Shown: piece by piece, positions 39,924 through 50,399 of the stretch
Layout of the letters: each line of letters starts with the position of its first letter
Position numbering within the stretch: position 1 is the stretch's first letter
Source: Gammaproteobacteria bacterium 42_54_T18
GTDB lineage: Bacteria; Pseudomonadota; Gammaproteobacteria; Pseudomonadales; Ketobacteraceae
Direction of reading: 5' to 3'
Assembly (NCBI GenBank): GCA_002163245.1
Contig: MAAL01000095.1
Coordinates: 28,211-92,210 of the forward strand
DNA: 64,000 bases
Program-made: the position numbers and the translations under genes
The notes under the pieces: generated by a model
The model's input: only the letters and a program-made list of their open reading frames with translations
Told to the model about the DNA's origin: nothing
Database searches by the model: none

Positions 39924-42038
39924 ATGTTTAATGTGGTAAGAAAAGAATTTCAATTTGGCGAACAAACTTTTGTTTTAGAAACAGGTAAAATCGCACGTCA
40001 AGCTTCTGGTGCGGTGATGATTTCTTGTGGAGAAACTTCCGTATTAGTGACCGTTGTTGGTAGAAAAGAAGCAAAACCTGGTCAAAACTTTTTTCCACTA
40101 ACGGTTAACTACCAAGAGAAAATATATGCGGCTGGCCGTATTCCTGGTGGTTATTTAAAGCGTGAAGGTCGACCTTCAGAGAAAGAGACGCTAACGTGTC
40201 GATTGATCGATCGTCCGATCCGCCCTTTGTTCCCTAAAGGTTTCATGAACGAAGTTCAGGTCATGGCAACAGTCATGTCAACGGACAAAGAATATGATCC
40301 AGATATTGCAGCATTAATTGGTACATCTGCGGCATTGGCTATTTCTGGTGTGCCGTTTAAAGGGCCAATTGGTGCTGCTCGAATCGGTTATGTTGATGAA
40401 ATGTTCGTGTTGAACCCAAGCTATTCACAGCTTGAAGAGTCAGATCTTGATCTTGTTGTTGCAGGTACTGAAAGTGCCGTTCTTATGGTTGAATCAGAAG
40501 CCAAAGAATTAAGCGAAGATCAAATGCTAGGTGCCGTATTATATGGCCACCAAGAAATGCAGGTTGTTATTTCTGCAATTCAAGAATTTGCTGACGAAGT
40601 TGCAAATCCGGTTTGGGAATTGCCTGCCGTAGTGCAAAACGAAGAGCTTAAGGCGCAGCTAGTTACTGGTTATGCAGATAAGCTTGCAGCAGCTTACCAG
40701 ATTACTGATAAGTTAGAGCGATACTCGCGTGTTGGTGAAATCAAGTCTGAGGCGCTCGCTGAGGTTGCTGGAAACGACGATGGTCAGCCGTCAGCAGAAG
40801 AAGTAAGCGGCGTAGTTGCTGGCATTGAAAAAAATGTTGTTCGTGAGAGTGTGTTATCAGGCAAGCCTCGTATTGATGGTCGTGCTTTAGATACAGTTCG
40901 ACCTATATCAATTGAAACAGGTATTTTACCTAAGGTGCACGGTTCTGCGCTATTCACTCGTGGTGAAACTCAAGCGATAGTAACAGCAACGTTGGGTAGT
41001 CAGCGTGATGCGCAAATGTTTGATGCCTTAGAAGGTAAGCAAACAGACAACTTTATGCTTCACTACAACTTCCCTCCTTATTGTGTTGGTGAGACAGGGT
41101 TTGCAATGGGGCCTAAGCGTCGTGAAATTGGTCATGGCCGTTTGGCACGTCGCGGTATTCAAGCAGTATTACCATCAGCGGAAGATTTCCCTTACGTAAC
41201 TCGTATCGTGTCAGAGATTACTGAATCTAATGGTTCATCTTCGATGGCTAGTGTTTGTGGTGCTAGTTTGGCTATGATGGATGCTGGAGCTCCGTTGAAG
41301 GCGCCTGTTGCTGGTATTGCAATGGGGCTTGTAAAAGACGGTGACCGTTTTGCTATTTTGTCTGATATTTTGGGTGATGAAGATCACTTAGGAGATATGG
41401 ACTTTAAAGTGGCGGGTACTGAAGGCGGCATTACGGCGCTTCAGATGGATATCAAGATTGAAGGTATTACTGAAGAAATTATGGAAAAGGCGCTTATCCA
41501 GGCGCGAGCAGGTCGTTTAACGATTCTGGGCGAAATGAACAAGGTAATTAGTTCTCATCGTCAGGATATTTCGGATGATGCACCTGTTTACCTTACTATC
41601 AAAATTAACCCAGATAAGATCAGAGATGTTATCGGTAAGGGTGGGGCAATGATTCGTCAGATTTGTGATGAAACTGGTGCATCCATTGATATTGATGATG
41701 ACGGTACGGTTAAAGTTTATGGTGAGAATCGAGCAGCAGCGGATGCTGGTGTCGCAAAAGTTGAAGAAGTGACTGCTGAAGCAGAAATTGATGCGATATA
41801 TACTGGTAAGGTTGCCCGTATTGTTGATTTTGGTGCTTTTGTTACGATACTTCCTGGTACTGACGGATTGCTTCATATTTCTCAAATTGCACAAGAGCGT
41901 GTTGAGAAAGTGACGGATTACCTATCTGAAGGTCAAGAAATTCAGGTTAAAGTATTGGATGTGGATAACCGAGGCCGAATCAAGCTAAGCATGAAGGCTT
42001 TGATTGAAGCAGCGGAAGAGTCTACAAGCGAAGAGTAA
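39924..42038 (+). CDS. pnp: Polyribonucleotide nucleotidyltransferase (PNPase)
   Basis: PNPase degrades RNA phosphorolytically from the 3' end and is part of the degradosome. The 704-residue protein has two RNase PH domains (the second with [14 protein letters not shown] and the Asp-containing [25 protein letters not shown] region), a KH domain ([15 protein letters not shown], about 560) and an S1 domain ([15 protein letters not shown], about 630). The order after rpsO is universal in gammaproteobacteria. It is followed by an unusually long palindromic terminator. Confidence 0.97.
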   Translation: MFNVVRKEFQFGEQTFVLETGKIARQASGAVMISCGETSVLVTVVGRKEAKPGQNFFPLTVNYQEKIYAAGRIPGGYLKREGRPSEKETLTCRLIDRPIRPLFPKGFMNEVQVMATVMSTDKEYDPDIAALIGTSAALAISGVPFKGPIGAARIGYVDEMFVLNPSYSQLEESDLDLVVAGTESAVLMVESEAKELSEDQMLGAVLYGHQEMQVVISAIQEFADEVANPVWELPAVVQNEELKAQLVTGYADKLAAAYQITDKLERYSRVGEIKSEALAEVAGNDDGQPSAEEVSGVVAGIEKNVVRESVLSGKPRIDGRALDTVRPISIETGILPKVHGSALFTRGETQAIVTATLGSQRDAQMFDALEGKQTDNFMLHYNFPPYCVGETGFAMGPKRREIGHGRLARRGIQAVLPSAEDFPYVTRIVSEITESNGSSSMASVCGASLAMMDAGAPLKAPVAGIAMGLVKDGDRFAILSDILGDEDHLGDMDFKVAGTEGGITALQMDIKIEGITEEIMEKALIQARAGRLTILGEMNKVISSHRQDISDDAPVYLTIKINPDKIRDVIGKGGAMIRQICDETGASIDIDDDGTVKVYGENRAAADAGVAKVEEVTAEAEIDAIYTGKVARIVDFGAFVTILPGTDGLLHISQIAQERVEKVTDYLSEGQEIQVKVLDVDNRGRIKLSMKALIEAAEESTSEE

Positions 42039-42055
42039 GTCGCAAGTGCGTTAAA

Positions 42056-42128
42056 CTTACACTATATAGGTAGACATAAAAAAAGTCGGCATTGCCGGCT
42101 TTTTTTATGTCTACCTATATAGTGTAAG
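42056..42128. terminator. pnp terminator with 35-bp palindrome
   Basis: Two 35-base arms (42056-42090 with 42094-42128, loop ATT) pair with a single G-U. The centre is a normal terminator (AAAAAAAGTCGGC / GCCGGCTTTTTTT), but pairing continues for about 22 bp beyond the T tract. Confidence 0.92.
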
Positions 42129-42265
42129 GTATCTTTACTTGTTGTTTTGTAGGAAGTGTTGTATTAAAGCAATTGGGAGGTTAATCTAGGGGCTTAGAAT
42201 GCTGAGTCATTAATAAGCATTTTCGTTATCTAAAATAAAAAGAATAATAATTGGAGGTAAAGGAT

Positions 42266-42970
42266 ATGCCTATCTTTGGAATGCGATTAATTCAATGTAC
42301 AGCTATGACACTTGCGATGAGCCTGGCTTCATGGGCTAGTGCTGAAGAATGGCTGCTGGAATTACATGAAGATGGTGTGAAGCATTTCACAAAGCAATCT
42401 GCTGAAAGTCCGGTGAAATCTTTTAAAACGATAACCGTGGTTAAGGCGAATTTATCAAGTTTGGTTGCATTGTTAAATGATAATTCTCAGTTCCCTGAGT
42501 GGATGCATAAGACGCTAGAGGTAGAGAAGATTCGTGATATTAGCTCTCAGGAGTCGTTGGTATATCATGTGTTTGATGCTCCCTGGCCAGCAAAAGATCA
42601 GGACAATGTGTTGTATTCCAAATGGTCTCAGGATCCAGAGACTCTTATTGTCACAAAGAAAATAATTTCTGAACCACAATATATCAATGAGTTTAAGAAC
42701 CGACAGCGGCAACAATTTTTTAATGCGCAGTGGCAGCTCAAGCCCATTGGCGGTGGCGAGATAGAGGTGACTTATACTGCAGAAATTCACCCTGGAACTG
42801 ACGCGAGGGAGTGGATGGTGCAGTTGTTGGCGTATGAAATGCCCTTTAAGACAATGAAAAACCTTAGGCAGCTATCATTAAGTGGATATAAAAAAGCTCG
42901 GTTTGCCTATGTGCAGGAGCCTAGAGTTGAAGGTGTTGCAATGGCAGGTAGTGTTCCAGCGACAAAATAA
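42266..42970 (+). CDS. Exported START-domain protein
   Basis: The product of 234 residues starts at ATG 42266, nine bases after GGAGG; the frame continues upstream to a TTG that overlaps the ribosome site. A signal peptide ends at about residue 26 (ASWASA), so the protein should be periplasmic. The rest resembles bacterial START/SRPBCC lipid-binding proteins: EDGVKHFTKQ, VVALLNDNSQFPEWMHKTLEVE-type text (seen as FPEWMHKTLEVEKI), and a C-terminal LRQLSLSGYKKARF helix. The ligand and role are unknown. It is monocistronic downstream of the pnp terminator. Confidence 0.8.
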   Translation: MPIFGMRLIQCTAMTLAMSLASWASAEEWLLELHEDGVKHFTKQSAESPVKSFKTITVVKANLSSLVALLNDNSQFPEWMHKTLEVEKIRDISSQESLVYHVFDAPWPAKDQDNVLYSKWSQDPETLIVTKKIISEPQYINEFKNRQRQQFFNAQWQLKPIGGGEIEVTYTAEIHPGTDAREWMVQLLAYEMPFKTMKNLRQLSLSGYKKARFAYVQEPRVEGVAMAGSVPATK

Positions 42971-42991
42971 ATCTGTCACTGGAAATGCTGG

Positions 42992-44050
42992 CTAGTTACG
43001 TGCTTCGATAATAGGGAAAGGGTTGTTTTTGAGTGATCCGGACAGCATAAGTATGATGTTGGCAAAGCCGATCCAAGGGTCTGCTTTTATCAGACCCTTT
43101 ACCGAATGGTCGATATGGCTTGCTTCTATTAATGCAGTTCGGAATATCTTGTGGTTATGTCGATTCAACGCCTTTTGAAAAAGTGGTTTGCGGTTGTCCC
43201 ATACTCGAAAATCTCGAAATGCTTTGGCAGCAGCTTGGCCGTTTGAAACTGCCGCAGATATACCTTCCAGTGCCCTAAGGTCTTTTGATAGTACCCATAG
43301 AATGGCGATAGGTTCTACGCCCGAGTTTTGTAAAAACGATAGTATACGTAGGGCTTGTGTTTCATTGCCTTGGATTGCGTGATCGACTAATTCGTATTGT
43401 GTGTATCGAGCATGGTCTGCTACTGCTGCGCGAATGGTATTGACGTTAACTTGTCCAGGTTCGATAAGAAGAGCTAATTTATCAACCTCTTGTGCGGCTG
43501 CAAGCAAGTTCCCTTCTACCCTTTCAGCAAGGAGTTGTGTTGCTTCCTGGTCTGGGTGTAAGCCTTTGCCTGTCATGCGCTGCTGGATCCATTGAGGCAA
43601 CTGATGGTTTTCGATTGGCCATATTTGGATGAGTGCACTTTTGGCTTCTAGGGCTTGGAACCATTTTGTACTTTGGGTTTTGCGATCGAGTTTCCCCATG
43701 GTGAGAATAATTAAATTATCTTCACTGGGGTGTTCTAGGTAGGAGGCTAAGGCTTTTTTTCCTGCTTCATCTAATTTTGGTTTGCTTAAGCGAATTTCGA
43801 ATATTTTTCTGTCACCAAACAAGGACATGCTATTGGTGGATTCTAATAATTGGTTCCAGTTGAAGCCTGCTTCAACGCTGTGTAACTCTCTTTCGCTAAA
43901 CCCTGCTGTACGAGCGCCGCTGCGCAGTTGGTCGCAGGCCTCCTGCATTAACAAGGTGTCTTCGCCACTCACAATATAAAGCGGCATTAGGCTATTGCTT
44001 TGGGCTGCTTTCTTAATGTGCTGTGAAATTTGATTGGCGCGAAGTTTCAT
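42992..44050 (-). CDS. holA: DNA polymerase III delta subunit
   Basis: HolA is the clamp-loader subunit that opens the beta sliding clamp. The 352-residue protein shows the family pattern: LMPLYIVSGEDTLLMQEACDQLR near the start (YIVSGEDTLLMQEACD), the wrench motif-like helix around SLFGDRKIFEIRL, LTMGKLDRKTQSTKWF, and a C-terminal helical domain. It follows lptE after five bases, the conserved leuS-lptE-holA arrangement, here with leuS further upstream on the same strand. Confidence 0.95.
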   Translation of the reverse strand: MKLRANQISQHIKKAAQSNSLMPLYIVSGEDTLLMQEACDQLRSGARTAGFSERELHSVEAGFNWNQLLESTNSMSLFGDRKIFEIRLSKPKLDEAGKKALASYLEHPSEDNLIILTMGKLDRKTQSTKWFQALEAKSALIQIWPIENHQLPQWIQQRMTGKGLHPDQEATQLLAERVEGNLLAAAQEVDKLALLIEPGQVNVNTIRAAVADHARYTQYELVDHAIQGNETQALRILSFLQNSGVEPIAILWVLSKDLRALEGISAAVSNGQAAAKAFRDFRVWDNRKPLFQKALNRHNHKIFRTALIEASHIDHSVKGLIKADPWIGFANIILMLSGSLKNNPFPIIEARN

Positions 44051-44055
44051 TGTGA

Positions 44056-44568
44056 TTACCGTTTTAAAGGAAGCTTTTCTAGATGGCGAATGATTCGGCT
44101 GGCCATCGCAGCATTCATTTCTCTTTCGAGTAATGCTTGTTCTTCGTCTTTTGCAGAGGTGTCCGTTTCGTTGTAGCTGTAAGGTTGTCGGGCCTGAATA
44201 GTGGTTGGTTCTAGCAGTGTTTTTCCGTCCTTTTGCGTTACGCTTATGCTCAGGGATAGGGTTAATTCGTATAGCGCGGTCTTTCCTCGGTTATCGTAAG
44301 CAATTGTGCGTTTTTCGCGTTTAATGTCAGAAACGGCTAGTGTTGTTTGGGCGGACTCTGAAAGGGATATGTTGGCGCTACGTAGCCATCTGTTTAGTTC
44401 GGAGATGACGGCTGCGTTGGGGTTGTCAGATTGAACAAATAACTCAGGTAGATCGTTGCTGAGTTCGCTGCTTCCGCGCAAGTGAAATCCGCAGCCTGAG
44501 CTCACTAAAAGAAATAATGTGATGCTTAAGATGCTAATGATGTTTCGAGTGTGGAGTGCTCTTGTCAT
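44056..44568 (-). CDS. lptE: LPS assembly lipoprotein LptE
   Basis: LptE plugs the LptD barrel that inserts lipopolysaccharide into the outer leaflet. The 170-residue protein has a signal peptide and lipobox (VSSGCGFHLRG, Cys about residue 26), with the characteristic CGFHLRG immediately after the lipid site. The rest fits LptE: LRSANISLSESAQTTLAVSD and YELTLSLSISV. It is 5 bases from holA and probably co-transcribed with it. Confidence 0.94.
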   Translation of the reverse strand: MTRALHTRNIISILSITLFLLVSSGCGFHLRGSSELSNDLPELFVQSDNPNAAVISELNRWLRSANISLSESAQTTLAVSDIKREKRTIAYDNRGKTALYELTLSLSISVTQKDGKTLLEPTTIQARQPYSYNETDTSAKDEEQALLEREMNAAMASRIIRHLEKLPLKR

Positions 44569-44600
44569 TGTTTAATATCTTAATTTGGAAGCGTTGATTG

Positions 44601-44631
44601 AGCCGCTATCATTTGATTGATGTTAGCGGCT
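44601..44631. terminator. Hairpin between leuS and lptE
   Basis: An 8-bp stem (44601-44608 with 44624-44631) with a 15-base loop lies in the gap; on the minus strand no T tract follows, so it may be a processing or partial termination site. Confidence 0.35.
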
Positions 44632-44667
44632 GTTTTGTAGCTTCTTTGTTATTTGTCAGTTTGCTTG

Positions 44668-47253
44668 CTATTTGGCAACTATACTGACAAGTTTGCCGGG
44701 AACAACGATGACCTTTTTGATGGATTTGTCACCAACAAATTTGATGACATTTTCATCTTTAAGGGCCATCGCTTCGATGTTTTCTTTGCTTTCCTCTGGG
44801 TTAACGTCCATTTTTGCTCGCACTTTACCGTTCACCTGAATAACCATTTGGATACTGTCTTTAATCAGTGCGTCTTGGTCAACGGCAGGCCATTGGGCGG
44901 TTAACACGTCGTCAGTGTGCCCAAGTGCTTGCCATAGTTCGTGGCAAATGTGAGGTACGATTGGAGCTAACATAAGAACGGTAGCTTCAACGGCTTCATG
45001 GATAATGGCGTGATTTTCTGTGTTGTCATCAAGTTTAATGATGGCGTTACAAAGTTCCATGATGGCTGCAATGGCAGTGTTAAATGTATAACGCCTGCCA
45101 AAGTCGTCGCCAACTTTTTGAATTGTTTCGTGTAGTTTGCGGCGTAATAATTTTTGGTGTTTGTTTAATGTTGTTATATCAAGTGTAGGGGCTTCACCCT
45201 TGCTGATATGGGATGTAGCCATTTTCCAAAAGCGTTTTAAGAATTTGTTGGCGCCATCAACTCCACTGTCGGACCATTCGAGAGACTGTTCAGGTGGAGC
45301 AGCAAACATCATAAATAACCGAACTGTGTCCGCTCCATGTTGATCAATGATGGCTTGAGGGTCGACACCGTTATTCTTTGATTTGGACATTTTGATCATG
45401 CCCTTGTGATATACGGGTTTGCCATCAGATCGAAGTGTAGCTTCGATTAATTGACCTTTGCTGTCTTTCTCGGCATCGACATCGGATGGAGAAAACCATT
45501 CTTGTCCGCCGTTACTGGTTTCGCGGTAAAACGTATCAGCTAACACCATGCCTTGGCAAAGTAGGCGTTTAAAAGGCTCGTCAGAGCTAACAAGTCCCGT
45601 ATCTCGCATGAGCTTGTGGAAGAATCGAGAATATAATAAATGTAATATGGCGTGTTCGATTCCGCCAATATACTGATCTACAGGCAGCCAATAGTTGGCT
45701 TTTGCTGGATCGAGCATTTGGTCTGTGCTGTCTGGGCTGCAATAGCGAGCGTAGTACCAGGATGACTCCATAAAAGTGTCAAAAGTATCGGTTTCTTTAA
45801 ACGCTTCTTGGCCGTTGTATGTGGTTTTTGCCCACTCTTTGTCCGCCTTGATCGGGGATGTTACGCCATTCATGACGACATCTTCAGGTAAGATAACAGG
45901 CAGCTGGTCTTCAGGAGTTGCCACTTCGCTGCCATCAGCTAAGTTGATGATTGGGATCGGAGTGCCCCAATAACGTTGACGGGAAACTCCCCAATCGCGA
46001 AGGCGGTAGTTGACGGTGATCTTTCCTTTGCCTAGAGATTCAAGATGTTTGGCAATGCTATGAAACGCTTCTTCGGAAGTGAGTTTGTCAAATTCGCCCG
46101 AATTTATCAGTACACCTTTGCTGGTGAAAGCTTCTTTTGTTAAATCAACAATAGTGTCTTCGTTACCGTTTGGAGTAATAACTTGTGATATTGGCAGCTG
46201 GTATTTTTGAGCGAACTCCCAATCCCTTTGGTCGTGAGCTGGAACGGCCATAACGGCTCCAGAACCATAATCCATTAAGACAAAGTTAGCGATCCAAACG
46301 GGTACCTTGTTCCCTGTTATTGGGTGGGTCGCATAAAGGCCGGTAAATATGCCAACCTTTTCCATGGTGGCTATGTCAGCCTCGGCAGTTTTTGTGTTGG
46401 TGCAATTTCGTACAAAGTCTGCAACTTCGTGGTTTGCTGCTGCGGCTTTCTTGGCAAGCGTATGTTGAGCTGCGACGGCAACGTAGCTGACGCCCATCAG
46501 TGTGTCGGGGCGAGTGGTGTATACAGATAGCGATTGCTCGCCTTCAATATCAAACTCAAGCTCAACACCCTCAGAGCGACCAATCCAGTTGCGCTGCATG
46601 GTTTTAACTTGCTCTGGCCACTCGTCGAGTTGATCGAGGTCGTTTAGAAGCTCTTCGGCATAATCAGTGATTTTCACGAACCATTGAGGGATCTCTTTAC
46701 GCTCAATGGTTGCTCCCGAGCGCCAACCTTTACCATCTATCACTTGTTCGTTTGCAAGAACGGTTTGGTCTACTGGGTCCCAGTTGACGGTCGCCATTTT
46801 TTTATAGACTAAGCCTTTTTCATATAACTGAGTGAAGAACCATTGTTCCCAGCGGTAGTATTCTGGTCGACAAGTAGCAATTTCTCGATCCCAGTCATAA
46901 CCAAAACCCAGGCGTTTAAGTTGCTTACGCATGTAGTCGATGTTTTCGTAGGTCCACTTTCCTGGGGCTACGTTATTTTTAAGTGCGGCATTCTCTGCCG
47001 GAAGGCCGAAAGCGTCCCAGCCCATCGGTTGCATGACATTTTTGCCGTTCATGCGCTGAAAGCGGCTGATTACGTCTCCAATCGTATAGTTACGAACGTG
47101 CCCCATGTGTAATCGACCACTGGGATATGGGAACATCGAAAGGCAATAATAAGGCTCTTTAATAGGGTCTTCGGTAACCTTAAAAGATTTGTTGTTTTCC
47201 CAGTGTGACTGGGCTTTGGTTTCGATGCTTTGGGGATCGTACAGATTTTCCAC
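44668..47253 (-). CDS. leuS: Leucyl-tRNA synthetase
   Basis: LeuS charges tRNA-Leu, including the GAG isoacceptor encoded in this window. The 861-residue class I synthetase begins with a GTG and has the HIGH-type motif in [15 protein letters not shown] (about residue 45), a CP1 editing domain (with [16 protein letters not shown]), the KMSKS motif ([14 protein letters not shown], about 620) and a C-terminal anticodon-binding region ending in VNGKVRAKM. The ribosome site on the minus strand is not strong. Confidence 0.97.
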   Translation of the reverse strand: MENLYDPQSIETKAQSHWENNKSFKVTEDPIKEPYYCLSMFPYPSGRLHMGHVRNYTIGDVISRFQRMNGKNVMQPMGWDAFGLPAENAALKNNVAPGKWTYENIDYMRKQLKRLGFGYDWDREIATCRPEYYRWEQWFFTQLYEKGLVYKKMATVNWDPVDQTVLANEQVIDGKGWRSGATIERKEIPQWFVKITDYAEELLNDLDQLDEWPEQVKTMQRNWIGRSEGVELEFDIEGEQSLSVYTTRPDTLMGVSYVAVAAQHTLAKKAAAANHEVADFVRNCTNTKTAEADIATMEKVGIFTGLYATHPITGNKVPVWIANFVLMDYGSGAVMAVPAHDQRDWEFAQKYQLPISQVITPNGNEDTIVDLTKEAFTSKGVLINSGEFDKLTSEEAFHSIAKHLESLGKGKITVNYRLRDWGVSRQRYWGTPIPIINLADGSEVATPEDQLPVILPEDVVMNGVTSPIKADKEWAKTTYNGQEAFKETDTFDTFMESSWYYARYCSPDSTDQMLDPAKANYWLPVDQYIGGIEHAILHLLYSRFFHKLMRDTGLVSSDEPFKRLLCQGMVLADTFYRETSNGGQEWFSPSDVDAEKDSKGQLIEATLRSDGKPVYHKGMIKMSKSKNNGVDPQAIIDQHGADTVRLFMMFAAPPEQSLEWSDSGVDGANKFLKRFWKMATSHISKGEAPTLDITTLNKHQKLLRRKLHETIQKVGDDFGRRYTFNTAIAAIMELCNAIIKLDDNTENHAIIHEAVEATVLMLAPIVPHICHELWQALGHTDDVLTAQWPAVDQDALIKDSIQMVIQVNGKVRAKMDVNPEESKENIEAMALKDENVIKFVGDKSIKKVIVVPGKLVSIVAK

Positions 47254-47389
47254 GTGTTGGCTCTCTTGGACTTCAAATTGGACGTTAAATCAAAAACGTA
47301 GGATACCCTAGGAGGCGGTTCAAGGTAAGGGTTTAATGACCGCCAATCCTACTTGGGTATGTGCTTCTTAGTGTTCCTTGAATGCCTAC

Positions 47390-48934
47390 CTAATGTTTAT
47401 CCTGTTGTTGTATTTTTCGTTGTCGCAAGGTTACCAATGCAAAAATAAAAATGATAAACGCGGAGCTCCCTAATACGGGCCAATAGCCAACTTGAGAATA
47501 GGGGGTTGAGCCTTTTGTTTGTAGTATCTGCCCTCGTAATACCCCTTCTTCAAATTGCGGGATTGTGGCTATTGTATCTCCCTGGTGATTGATGATGGCG
47601 GTAATGCCTGTGTTGGTTCCGCGTAGCATATACTTGCCTAGTTCGAGGGAGCGCATTCTTACCATTTCAAGATGTTGGTCAGGCCCCCAAGATTTTCCAA
47701 ACCACGCATCATTGGATACTGTTAGGAGGAAATCGGCGTCTTTACCAAGCCTTCGTACTAGCTCGGGGTAAATAACTTCATAGCAAATGAAAGGTGCAAA
47801 TGAGAACCCTTTTGCCTGGAGATTGGATTGGTTGTATTGGCCTCTGCTAAAGCTAGAGAGTGGTAAATCAAAAAACGGCATGGTGCCACGAATGAGATTT
47901 TCAAAAGGTATGAATTCCCCAAAAGGTACCAGCTTTTGTTTGTGGTACATACCTTTTCCGTCGCCCACAACAAAAATGGAGTTGTAGTAACGGTAGTCTT
48001 TTTTACCCACTTCCCAAGAAGGGATGCCACTGATAATTGCAGTGTTTGTTGCTCGGCCTTTAAGGTCTAAGGGGGCGATAACCTCTTGTGCCTCATTGTA
48101 AAAAATGGGGTAGGCTGCTTCTGGCCACAAAATAACATCCTGCTCCCACTCAGACTCACTCAGTGTTAGGTAGGTGTTAATAATGCTGTCACGTTCAAGA
48201 GGGTCCCATTTTTTTTCTTGGGGTATGTTGCCCTGAACGAGGCTAACGTTGAGAGGGTTTTTAAGGCTGACCCTTGTCCATTCAATACCGTTAAGGAAGA
48301 GTCCTCCTCCCCAAATAAGAGCCAGGGGCAAGATGGCCATCATGCGTTTAGTTGGTTGCTGGGTGCCAATGAATGCCATGTGAGATGATGCAATGGCTAG
48401 CCAACTAATACCTAATACGCCAACAATTGGAGCAAATCCTTTGAGCGGAGCATCGATAAATGCATATCCCATAAATAGCCATGGGAAGCCACTTAGCAGT
48501 TCGATTTTTATCCATTCGAAGAGAACCCAAAGACTTGCAAATGTTAGTATTCCGAAGCGTTGTAATCCTATTTTTTGATACAACCAGGCTTGCATGCCAA
48601 ATAATAGGGCAAGTCCGCCGGCAAAAATAAATGTCATGATGATAGCGAGTGGTGCAGGCGTGTGGCCATGGTAGTGAATACTAACAAATACCCATGATAC
48701 ACCGACACCGTACAGTCCTAAGCCATAAAGCCAGCCGCGTATTGCCGCGCTACGGGGAGTTTGGTCGTTTAGCAGCATAATAAACAGTGCTACGGATACT
48801 AGTGTGATGGGCCAGAGGCCTAGAGGGGCAAACCCTAAAGCAAATAAGCAACCTGCTAGTAAAGAAAAAATGTGCCCTTTGGTGCCAGATGTAACTGAGA
48901 TTCGCGTTTCGGGAGGGGTGTCATATAAACTCAT
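47390..48934 (-). CDS. lnt: Apolipoprotein N-acyltransferase
   Basis: Lnt adds the third acyl chain to lipoproteins, such as the BamE, LptE and adaptor proteins encoded in this window. The 514-residue protein has about six N-terminal membrane helices and a periplasmic nitrilase-like domain with the catalytic triad in conserved text: Glu in LWPEAAYP, Lys in KQKLVPFGEF and Cys in FICYEVIYP. It is the last gene of a corC-lnt pair, an order found in E. coli and Pseudomonas. Confidence 0.96.
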   Translation of the reverse strand: MSLYDTPPETRISVTSGTKGHIFSLLAGCLFALGFAPLGLWPITLVSVALFIMLLNDQTPRSAAIRGWLYGLGLYGVGVSWVFVSIHYHGHTPAPLAIIMTFIFAGGLALLFGMQAWLYQKIGLQRFGILTFASLWVLFEWIKIELLSGFPWLFMGYAFIDAPLKGFAPIVGVLGISWLAIASSHMAFIGTQQPTKRMMAILPLALIWGGGLFLNGIEWTRVSLKNPLNVSLVQGNIPQEKKWDPLERDSIINTYLTLSESEWEQDVILWPEAAYPIFYNEAQEVIAPLDLKGRATNTAIISGIPSWEVGKKDYRYYNSIFVVGDGKGMYHKQKLVPFGEFIPFENLIRGTMPFFDLPLSSFSRGQYNQSNLQAKGFSFAPFICYEVIYPELVRRLGKDADFLLTVSNDAWFGKSWGPDQHLEMVRMRSLELGKYMLRGTNTGITAIINHQGDTIATIPQFEEGVLRGQILQTKGSTPYSQVGYWPVLGSSAFIIFIFALVTLRQRKIQQQDKH

Positions 48935-48999
48935 GGTAGCCTGAAGGTATTTTCGATGAGGGGAATGTTTAGGGAATGTTGGAGTGCTTGGGTAATGGT

Positions 49000-49842
49000 T
49001 TACCCAAGCGGAGTGACTTCCAATAAACGTATGGCTCTATTGTCGGCATTAAGCACTTTGAAGTTAAAGGAGTCAACGTCAATGAATTCACCCCTCTCTG
49101 GTAAGTGCCCAAAACAACTTAATACGATGCCGCCAATAGTGTCGAACTCATTGTCACTAAAGGTGGATTTGAAGTGCTCGTTAAACTCTTCAATTGGGGT
49201 AATGGCTTTGACAATAAACTGGTTGTCTTTACCGTGTTTGATGAGGTGTTCATCATCAATATCGTGCTCGTCTTCAATTTCCCCGACAATTTGTTCTAGT
49301 ACATCCTCAATAGTCACTAGACCTGCCATTACTCCGTATTCATCAATGACAACAGCCATATGGGTGCGTGTTTCTCGAAACTCTCGCAACAATACGTTAA
49401 GGCGTTTACTTTCTGGGATAAATGTTGCGGGCCGAATAAGGTTTTTGAGGGACGTTCTTTCAAGCTTTCCTTTGGCAGCTAGCGGTAACAAGTCCTTAGC
49501 AAGTAATAGACCCTCAATTTCATCCTTGGTTTCTCCGTACACGGGGAATCGTGAATGAGCCGAATCAATAACGAGGTCAAGGTATTCGTTAGGCTTGGCA
49601 TTTACCGGTATCATGACGCTTTGTGTTCGGGGGATCATGATCTCTCTGACTTTCATGTCAGAAACCTGTAGAGCGCCTTGAATAATGCTTAGTGCTTCGT
49701 GATCCAGTAACCCATTCTCTTGAGCAGTGCCGAGTATTTCCAATAACTCTTTTCTACTTTGCGGCTCCCCCGATAGAAAATGGGATATTTTATCTAGGAA
49801 TGTCTTTCCAGAGGAGCCGTTTCGACTGTGGTCGTCGCTCAT
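49000..49842 (-). CDS. corC: CorC-family CBS-domain protein (HlyC/CorC)
   Basis: The 280-residue protein has two CBS domains (REIMIPRTQSVMIPV and the second with RTHMAVVIDEYGVMAGLVTIEDV) and a C-terminal CorC_HlyC transporter-associated domain (FDTIGGIVLSCFGHLPERGE). In E. coli (as YbeX) the protein was linked to magnesium/cobalt resistance and ribosome quality; the biochemical role is open. It lacks membrane helices. It lies between ybeY and lnt in a conserved operon, close to both. Confidence 0.93.
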   Translation of the reverse strand: MSDDHSRNGSSGKTFLDKISHFLSGEPQSRKELLEILGTAQENGLLDHEALSIIQGALQVSDMKVREIMIPRTQSVMIPVNAKPNEYLDLVIDSAHSRFPVYGETKDEIEGLLLAKDLLPLAAKGKLERTSLKNLIRPATFIPESKRLNVLLREFRETRTHMAVVIDEYGVMAGLVTIEDVLEQIVGEIEDEHDIDDEHLIKHGKDNQFIVKAITPIEEFNEHFKSTFSDNEFDTIGGIVLSCFGHLPERGEFIDVDSFNFKVLNADNRAIRLLEVTPLG

Positions 49843-49866
49843 TTGTATTTATAAACCTGTATTTTA

Positions 49867-50373
49867 TTAATGATCTGTATAAGGATCGGTAAAGCCGAGT
49901 TTGGCCATTGTTTTGACTTCAATCGCTTCCATTATTTCTGCATCGTCGTCGTCAACGTGATCGAAGCCTAATAGGTGTAACGTACCATGAATTGCTAAGT
50001 GAGCCCAATGGCTACGTTCAGTTTTATGTTGTTCGCTTGCCTCTTGGCAAACAACAGGGGCACAAATGATAATGTCGCCCAGTAAATTGACAGCTATACC
50101 TTCAGGTGCCTCAAAGGGGAAGGATAATACATTGGTGGCATAGTCTTTTTTGCGGTAGGTAAAATTGAGTTTTTTGCCCTCATTAATGCCCACTACGCGT
50201 ATTGTCATGTCAAAATCAGGCAAGGTTGAATCTGGGCTGTTGTTGTCGTTGCCTTTGTTTAGATTGCGGGCGAAAATTAGTGCGGTTGTTGCCCACAGGC
50301 AGAGGTCTTTTTCTGATGCGGGAATGCTGTAGTTGTCTGGGTTTTGATAGTCCAGGATAATACCATTGGGCAT
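49867..50373 (-). CDS. ybeY: Endoribonuclease YbeY
   Basis: YbeY is a zinc-dependent RNase for rRNA maturation and ribosome quality control. The 168-residue protein has the H3 zinc motif HLAIHGTLHLLGFDH (about residues 128-142) and the upstream TNVLSFPFEAPEG. The start is ATG 50373. It follows phoH (ybeZ) closely, the usual phoH-ybeY pair; both are thought to act together in RNA handling. Confidence 0.95.
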   Translation of the reverse strand: MPNGIILDYQNPDNYSIPASEKDLCLWATTALIFARNLNKGNDNNSPDSTLPDFDMTIRVVGINEGKKLNFTYRKKDYATNVLSFPFEAPEGIAVNLLGDIIICAPVVCQEASEQHKTERSHWAHLAIHGTLHLLGFDHVDDDDAEIMEAIEVKTMAKLGFTDPYTDH

Positions 50374-50399
50374 GCTTTTAGGGTGTCCTTAATGAATGC